From: Desulfobacula sp.
GTDB taxonomy: Bacteria > Desulfobacterota > Desulfobacteria > Desulfobacterales > Desulfobacteraceae
Assembly: GCF_030145145.1 (NCBI RefSeq)
Contig: NZ_JAQYWD010000015.1
Span: 58,571 to 122,570 of the forward strand
Direction: 5' to 3'
Length of the DNA: 64,000 nucleotides
Under the pieces are notes generated by a model. It ran no database searches, had not been told where the DNA came from, and saw only the letters and a program-made list of their open reading frames with translations. The position numbers and the translations under genes are program-made. This document shows, piece by piece, positions 60,731 through 64,000 of the stretch. Position 1 is the first letter of the stretch, and each line of letters starts with the position of its first letter.

Positions 60731-60773
60731 AAGAAGGGTTTAGCCGTTTTCGGTTAAACCCTTCTTGTTTTGT
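60731..60773 (+). terminator. Terminator hairpin behind the tRNA-Leu fragment
   Basis: The stem AAGAAGGGTTTAGCCG with CGGTTAAACCCTTCTT and the following T-rich stretch parallel the terminator at 59632-59674. Differences between the two hairpins are compensated on the opposite arm. Confidence 0.85.
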
Positions 60774-61857
60774 ACCTTCCCTCTAACAACCCAATAGCAA
60801 CCTCAAATAGAAAAATTTAAGCTTGGCTCAGCTTTTAAACCCTATGTGCAAAAGGGGCAAAATATACAAAAGGCCAATAAAAAAACCGGCCAAAGACATG
60901 ACCGGCATATTTTGCTCCTGACATTGCATAGAATTATTTTTTAAAGATGATACTACAACCCGGGGTCCACGTCAGACAAAAAAAAACAGAAACACTTTCA
61001 ATCCATCTTATCATCCTCTTCAAAAAGGATACGATCGTCAAACTGTTTTTCCAGCTCATACCAATTGACATCAGCGTTAAAGATATCCAGTAATGGGGTT
61101 CAGTTTGTTATGAGAGCAAGCTTACCCAACACGAGATTAAAGCTCATTCAGGCGGTATCCTGGTCCATGCCAAACTTAGAACCGGCAAAAGAATCTGCTG
61201 CATCAGCCCCGGCTTTGTCCTCTCATTCCTCAGCTATGTGTTCTGAACCGATATATCGGTTATTTTGGAAATGATGATAGCCCAGGAAGCGTCGATGTGG
61301 TCACTACTGTCAATATCTGCTGCTATTAACAGGGCTAACCTAACGATAAGGATGTGATGATTTTTTATAAAAATGCCAGTGATCGTTGTTGGTTTCCCGC
61401 CGAAACCCCATATAAATAGATAGTCAGGGGACACTTTTCCTTTAACACAAAAGCTGGATCAGGAAAGAAATATTCAGAAAATCGGGTATCAATTATAATA
61501 GAAAAACAGACTACATTGAGGCTCTGTCTGAGGTGTAGAATATCATCGAGCCCTGAATAACACCCCAATATTCATTGAGCATTATTTTACACTCCTCCAA
61601 ACGGTCATGTTTCCATGAGCGTGTTATGATACTTTCTCCGGATTTACCGTTTACCGGAGAACGTTGATTGATTTTTAATCCGGTGTATTTATATCCGCTC
61701 CTCTGGATATGTCCTGTAGCAATCGTATTGCATCGTTTGAGTTTATAACTGGCGAATAGAAGGAATTGGAAAATGGGCAGTCGATATATTGTGCTATGAT
61801 GAATAAAATGGCCGATTTAATTTTGACTCAGTGCCTAACTGTTATTGATATAGCCAG
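60774..61857. other. Gene-poor, partly decayed interval
   Basis: About 1.1 kb without a convincing intact gene, apart from the remnant at 60998-61275. The sequence is A+T-rich, has many stops in all frames, and two overlapping minus-strand open frames (61234-61434, 61365-61568) that resemble no family I know and lack ribosome sites. It is consistent with the worn edge of an integrated island. Confidence 0.5.
60998..61275 (-). pseudogene. Decayed coding remnant of unknown family
   Basis: One minus-strand frame reads as plausible protein in pieces separated by three in-frame stops: NNRYIGSEHIAEE, then DKAGADAADSFAGSKFGMDQ, then a short piece, then LLDIFNADVNWYELEKQFDD and EEDDKMD before a final stop at 60998. 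The frame does not change, and the acidic, helical last piece looks like a genuine C-terminus. I cannot assign a family. It lies beyond the right tRNA-Leu repeat. Confidence 0.35.
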
Positions 61858-62280
61858 TTATTCACCCCAGGCTTTTTTTAGTTCTTCATCCGTGGTGAAG
61901 ATATAATCTTTCGCATAGGTTGCCTTCCCAAACTTTAGAGTAATAACGGTCACACCACTAACTTGAACTTTATCACCGTTTTTGTTTATATTTTCCTCGA
62001 GCCATTCAACAGTGACAACATTAGTACCTACAAAATCAATTATGTTTTTTACACAAACATTTTTAAGAGTTATATTGAAGGTTGGGAATTGTTCGAAAAG
62101 TTTCTGGAAAAATTCTTTTATTGCTTTCTTGCCCTTGAATTCTCCACCCGCACCGATATTGCCCGGGTAGATAAAAGTTGATTCATCGTGCCAGTTTGCG
62201 AGGAAGCTATCTATATCTTTTCTGTTTAGCAAGTCGTAAGAAGAAGTAACTTTACTTTTTGCAATCAATGCTCCAATCAT
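61858..62280 (-). CDS. SnoaL-like / NTF2-fold protein
   Basis: The 140-residue protein has the NTF2-like polyketide-cyclase pattern: SYDLLNRKDIDSFLANWHDESTFIYPG near 14-40, GGEFKGKKAIKEFFQKLFEQFPTFNITLKNV near 45-75 and VTVEWLEENINKNGDKVQVSGVTVITLKFGKATYAKDYIF near 87-126. Such proteins are small-molecule-binding enzymes or ligand sinks; no substrate can be assigned. It has a strong ribosome site (AAGGAGAG) and follows an SDR gene on the same strand by 37 bases, so the pair may act together. Confidence 0.82.
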   Translation of the reverse strand: MIGALIAKSKVTSSYDLLNRKDIDSFLANWHDESTFIYPGNIGAGGEFKGKKAIKEFFQKLFEQFPTFNITLKNVCVKNIIDFVGTNVVTVEWLEENINKNGDKVQVSGVTVITLKFGKATYAKDYIFTTDEELKKAWGE

Positions 62281-62317
62281 GTCTTCTCTCCTTTACAATT
62301 ATGGGTAGTGATAATTA

Positions 62318-63091
62318 TTATTGATTTAAATAACGGGTTATTAAAACCAAAAGAGAGCGTGGGGTTAGTCGTGTACTAAAAGCCAGAATTTTATTCATGA
62401 TACCTGGGATTATTACTTTCTTTTTATTCATCAATCCTGCGAATCCAATCTCAGCAACTTCAGCAGCAGTCATAACCCACGGTACGTTGAGGAGCTTAGT
62501 ATGGTTCATCTCAGCTCGCTCACCAAATTCAGTATGGGTAGGTCCAGGGCATAGAGCGGAGACATCGACACCATATTTTGCAAACTCATTTCTGATGCCT
62601 TCAGAAAATAACAGCACATATGCCTTTGATGCGTAATAAGTGCTCATAAAAGGGCCAGCCAGAAAAGCTGCCGTTGAAGCGACATTAAGAATCTGGCCAG
62701 ATCGCCTTTTCACCATATCTGCACCGAACAATTTGGATAATATGGTAAGCGATGTGATGTTAAGTTGTATTAGCTCCATCTGTTTGTCTTTATTAATATC
62801 AACGAATTTTCCATTAAGTCCAAATCCTGCGTTGTTGACAAGCACAGTAATTTCGATGCCACCTGCAACGATTTCATCGTAAAGTTCTTGAGGGGCAGTG
62901 GATTGTGATAAGTCTTTTGATATCACCTTAGCTTGAATGCCATGTTTACTTTCCAATTCCTTGGCGTTAGCTTTAAGTTTTTTTTGGGTTCTTGAAACCA
63001 GCACAAGATTGTAACCGTTTCTTGCGAAAATTTTACTTAATTCAAAACCAATCCCGACTGATGCACCGGTAATCAAAGCAGTTTTATTCAT
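62318..63091 (-). CDS. Short-chain dehydrogenase/reductase
   Basis: The 257-residue SDR has an intact cofactor motif TGASVGIGFELSKIF near 8-22, NNAGFG near 86-91, the active-site Ser in VASTAAFLAGP near 137, and YYASKAYV near 151-158 with the Tyr/Lys pair. The VSRTQKKLK segment after the second strand suggests NADP(H) preference. It belongs to the DltE/YqjQ-like group of single-domain SDRs; the substrate is unknown. The ribosome site is AAGGAGAG. It is the first gene of the pair with the SnoaL-like protein. Confidence 0.88.
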   Translation of the reverse strand: MNKTALITGASVGIGFELSKIFARNGYNLVLVSRTQKKLKANAKELESKHGIQAKVISKDLSQSTAPQELYDEIVAGGIEITVLVNNAGFGLNGKFVDINKDKQMELIQLNITSLTILSKLFGADMVKRRSGQILNVASTAAFLAGPFMSTYYASKAYVLLFSEGIRNEFAKYGVDVSALCPGPTHTEFGERAEMNHTKLLNVPWVMTAAEVAEIGFAGLMNKKKVIIPGIMNKILAFSTRLTPRSLLVLITRYLNQ

Positions 63092-63513
63092 AATTAATGG
63101 CTCTCCTTAGTTCATAATTAAAGTGCTTTGTCCAAGGTTGAGTTTTTGAATATGGAGATAGATTATTAGAACATATTAGAAGTCGTTGGCTTGGATTATT
63201 TTCCTATAGCAACACTATGAAATATTGTAAAGTGTTTAATTCATAGTGTTGACTTAATGGTATATACAGGCACGAGTAAAAAATAAAATTGAGTGAGGAC
63301 TTCCAAAACAACTATCGGGGGTTGGGCTTCAAGGCGCATGTGCAGACTACTCCAATATAATTTAATGAAAGGTTTTGCTAATTTGATTGTGAGTTCTTTT
63401 GTATATGTGGAATTAAAAATGCTGATTGAAAACATGTTTTTATTTTGATAATTGAAAAATATTATTTTTCATACAAAGATATCTCATCCCAAAAAGAAAG
63501 AATCGAGTTTAAA
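63092..63513. other. A+T-rich intergenic stretch
   Basis: Between the SDR gene and the membrane protein I see no recognisable gene or RNA. A short minus-strand open frame (63241-63435) has no ribosome site or family resemblance. Promoters for both divergent genes should be here. Confidence 0.4.
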
Positions 63514-63936
63514 ATGTTTTTTAAAGATGAAAATGATTTTTCCCTTTTCCCAAAATGTTTATTTATGATCTCCATTATTAGTGCAAGTTTATTGGCTGGC
63601 TATTTAATGTTTAAAAATGTTAACGAACTGATTCCCTGCTTAAAACCATATGCAATAAATGGTGATTATACCCGCCAGGTTGTTCTTATATTTTGTTTAT
63701 TTTTCTATGTTTCGAGATTGTTTATCACGGTATTTGTTTTCTTGAAACGCAAAATGGCTTGGAGTGAAATGCTCATCGTTTCAGGGTTGATGTCGTTTGC
63801 CTTATTCTCTTTTGCCAAAGTTGGGGGCAGCAGCAATCAACCAGTTGGGATTTTCGATTATTTTAACATTCTTTATCAGATGTCAATTACTTTGTCCGGT
63901 TCGCGTCAATTATCTTGGCCGGTTTTTTTATATTAA
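63514..63936 (+). CDS. Small integral membrane protein, possibly truncated
   Basis: From ATG 63514 (MFFKDENDFS) the product is 140 residues; a TTG at 63445 in the same frame would extend it to 163. Three hydrophobic segments are visible (about residues 14-32, 51-70 and 80-97). The block KMAWSEMLIVSGLMSFALFSFAKVGG, followed by NQPVGIFDYFN, has some resemblance to DUF1295/methyltransferase-like membrane proteins, which are longer. The C-terminal 25 residues look unlike a membrane protein, and a hydrophobic stretch continues in another frame, so a frameshift near 63870 is possible. Low confidence in family. Confidence 0.45.
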   Translation: MFFKDENDFSLFPKCLFMISIISASLLAGYLMFKNVNELIPCLKPYAINGDYTRQVVLIFCLFFYVSRLFITVFVFLKRKMAWSEMLIVSGLMSFALFSFAKVGGSSNQPVGIFDYFNILYQMSITLSGSRQLSWPVFLY

Positions 63937-64000
63937 TAAATGTTTTTTGAGTGCATAAATTCTATTCCCTTTTTGTTACTATTTTTAATTTTAACAGACC

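Noticed and set aside
1..64000. CRISPR array or complete prophage
   Set aside because: No regularly spaced repeats, cas genes, or phage structural genes are visible anywhere in the window.

Overview
The window looks like chromosome of an anaerobic, sulfate-reducer-type deltaproteobacterium (Desulfobacterota, Desulfobacula/Desulfobacter-like). The reasons are the many 4Fe-4S proteins, a ferredoxin-dependent 2-oxoacid oxidoreductase, a tungsten-AOR homologue, a full Rnf complex with a tetraheme cytochrome, a biotin-dependent sodium-pump remnant and a DUF362 ferredoxin protein. This assignment rests on gene content only.

Layout. (1) 1-9182: ten co-directional, tightly packed genes. They encode alpha (partial), beta and gamma subunits of a 2-oxoacid:ferredoxin oxidoreductase, a GltD-like flavoprotein fused to a ferredoxin, a GlcD/GlcF-type 2-hydroxyacid dehydrogenase pair, a TIGR04076 protein, a four-cluster ferredoxin, a shortened AOR homologue and a LarA-type racemase. 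Together they read as a route from either enantiomer of a 2-hydroxyacid through its 2-oxoacid to an acyl-CoA. (2) 9520-13500: a PEBP-like lipoprotein, an AI-2E-type exporter, an AbiE-type toxin-antitoxin pair whose nucleotidyltransferase motif is altered, tRNA-Asn and a small unknown protein. (3) 13518-20737: rseC, a membrane-anchored tetraheme cytochrome and rnfCDGEAB, with RnfB fused to a complete GltD/NfnB-like flavoprotein. (4) 20828-34649: housekeeping genes including mltG, an Smr protein, an RNase R-type enzyme, a purH split into two genes, a GDH-CBS fusion, a cytidylate-kinase-like protein, a crotonase-fold protein, an atypical SDR and a PurF-like protein without the usual N-terminal cysteine. 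(5) 34799-43077: an ADP-forming acyl-CoA synthetase fused to a GNAT domain, a methyltransferase, a DUF362 protein, a CDF transporter, a J-domain protein and small unknowns. (6) 43181-45420: a partly decayed locus holding intact oadB, a duplicated oadB tail, an oadG-like gene with two in-frame stops, and tandem cNMP-binding genes of which the first is truncated. (7) 45652-50414: a BMP-type nucleoside ABC importer. (8) 50490-59474: a CheX-like protein, an M48/TPR protease, a stand-alone EF-G, a GerMN protein, ddl, a purD-purE fusion and tsaC. (9) 59539-64000: tRNA-Leu followed by a 1.1-kb insert carrying higBA and bounded by a 60-bp direct repeat of the tRNA 3' half. Beyond it lies A+T-rich, gene-poor, partly decayed sequence with a SnoaL-like protein, an SDR and a membrane protein.

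Two copies of a palindromic element ending in GGGTCAGGCTT/AAGCCTGACCC lie between genes at about 33.1 and 40.9 kb. Each is enclosed by its own locus-specific inverted repeat.

The best candidates for undescribed biology are the 2-hydroxyacid cluster with its trimmed AOR and NAD(P)-domain-less flavoprotein, the RnfB-GltD fusion, and the higBA module held between two tRNA-Leu 3' ends.
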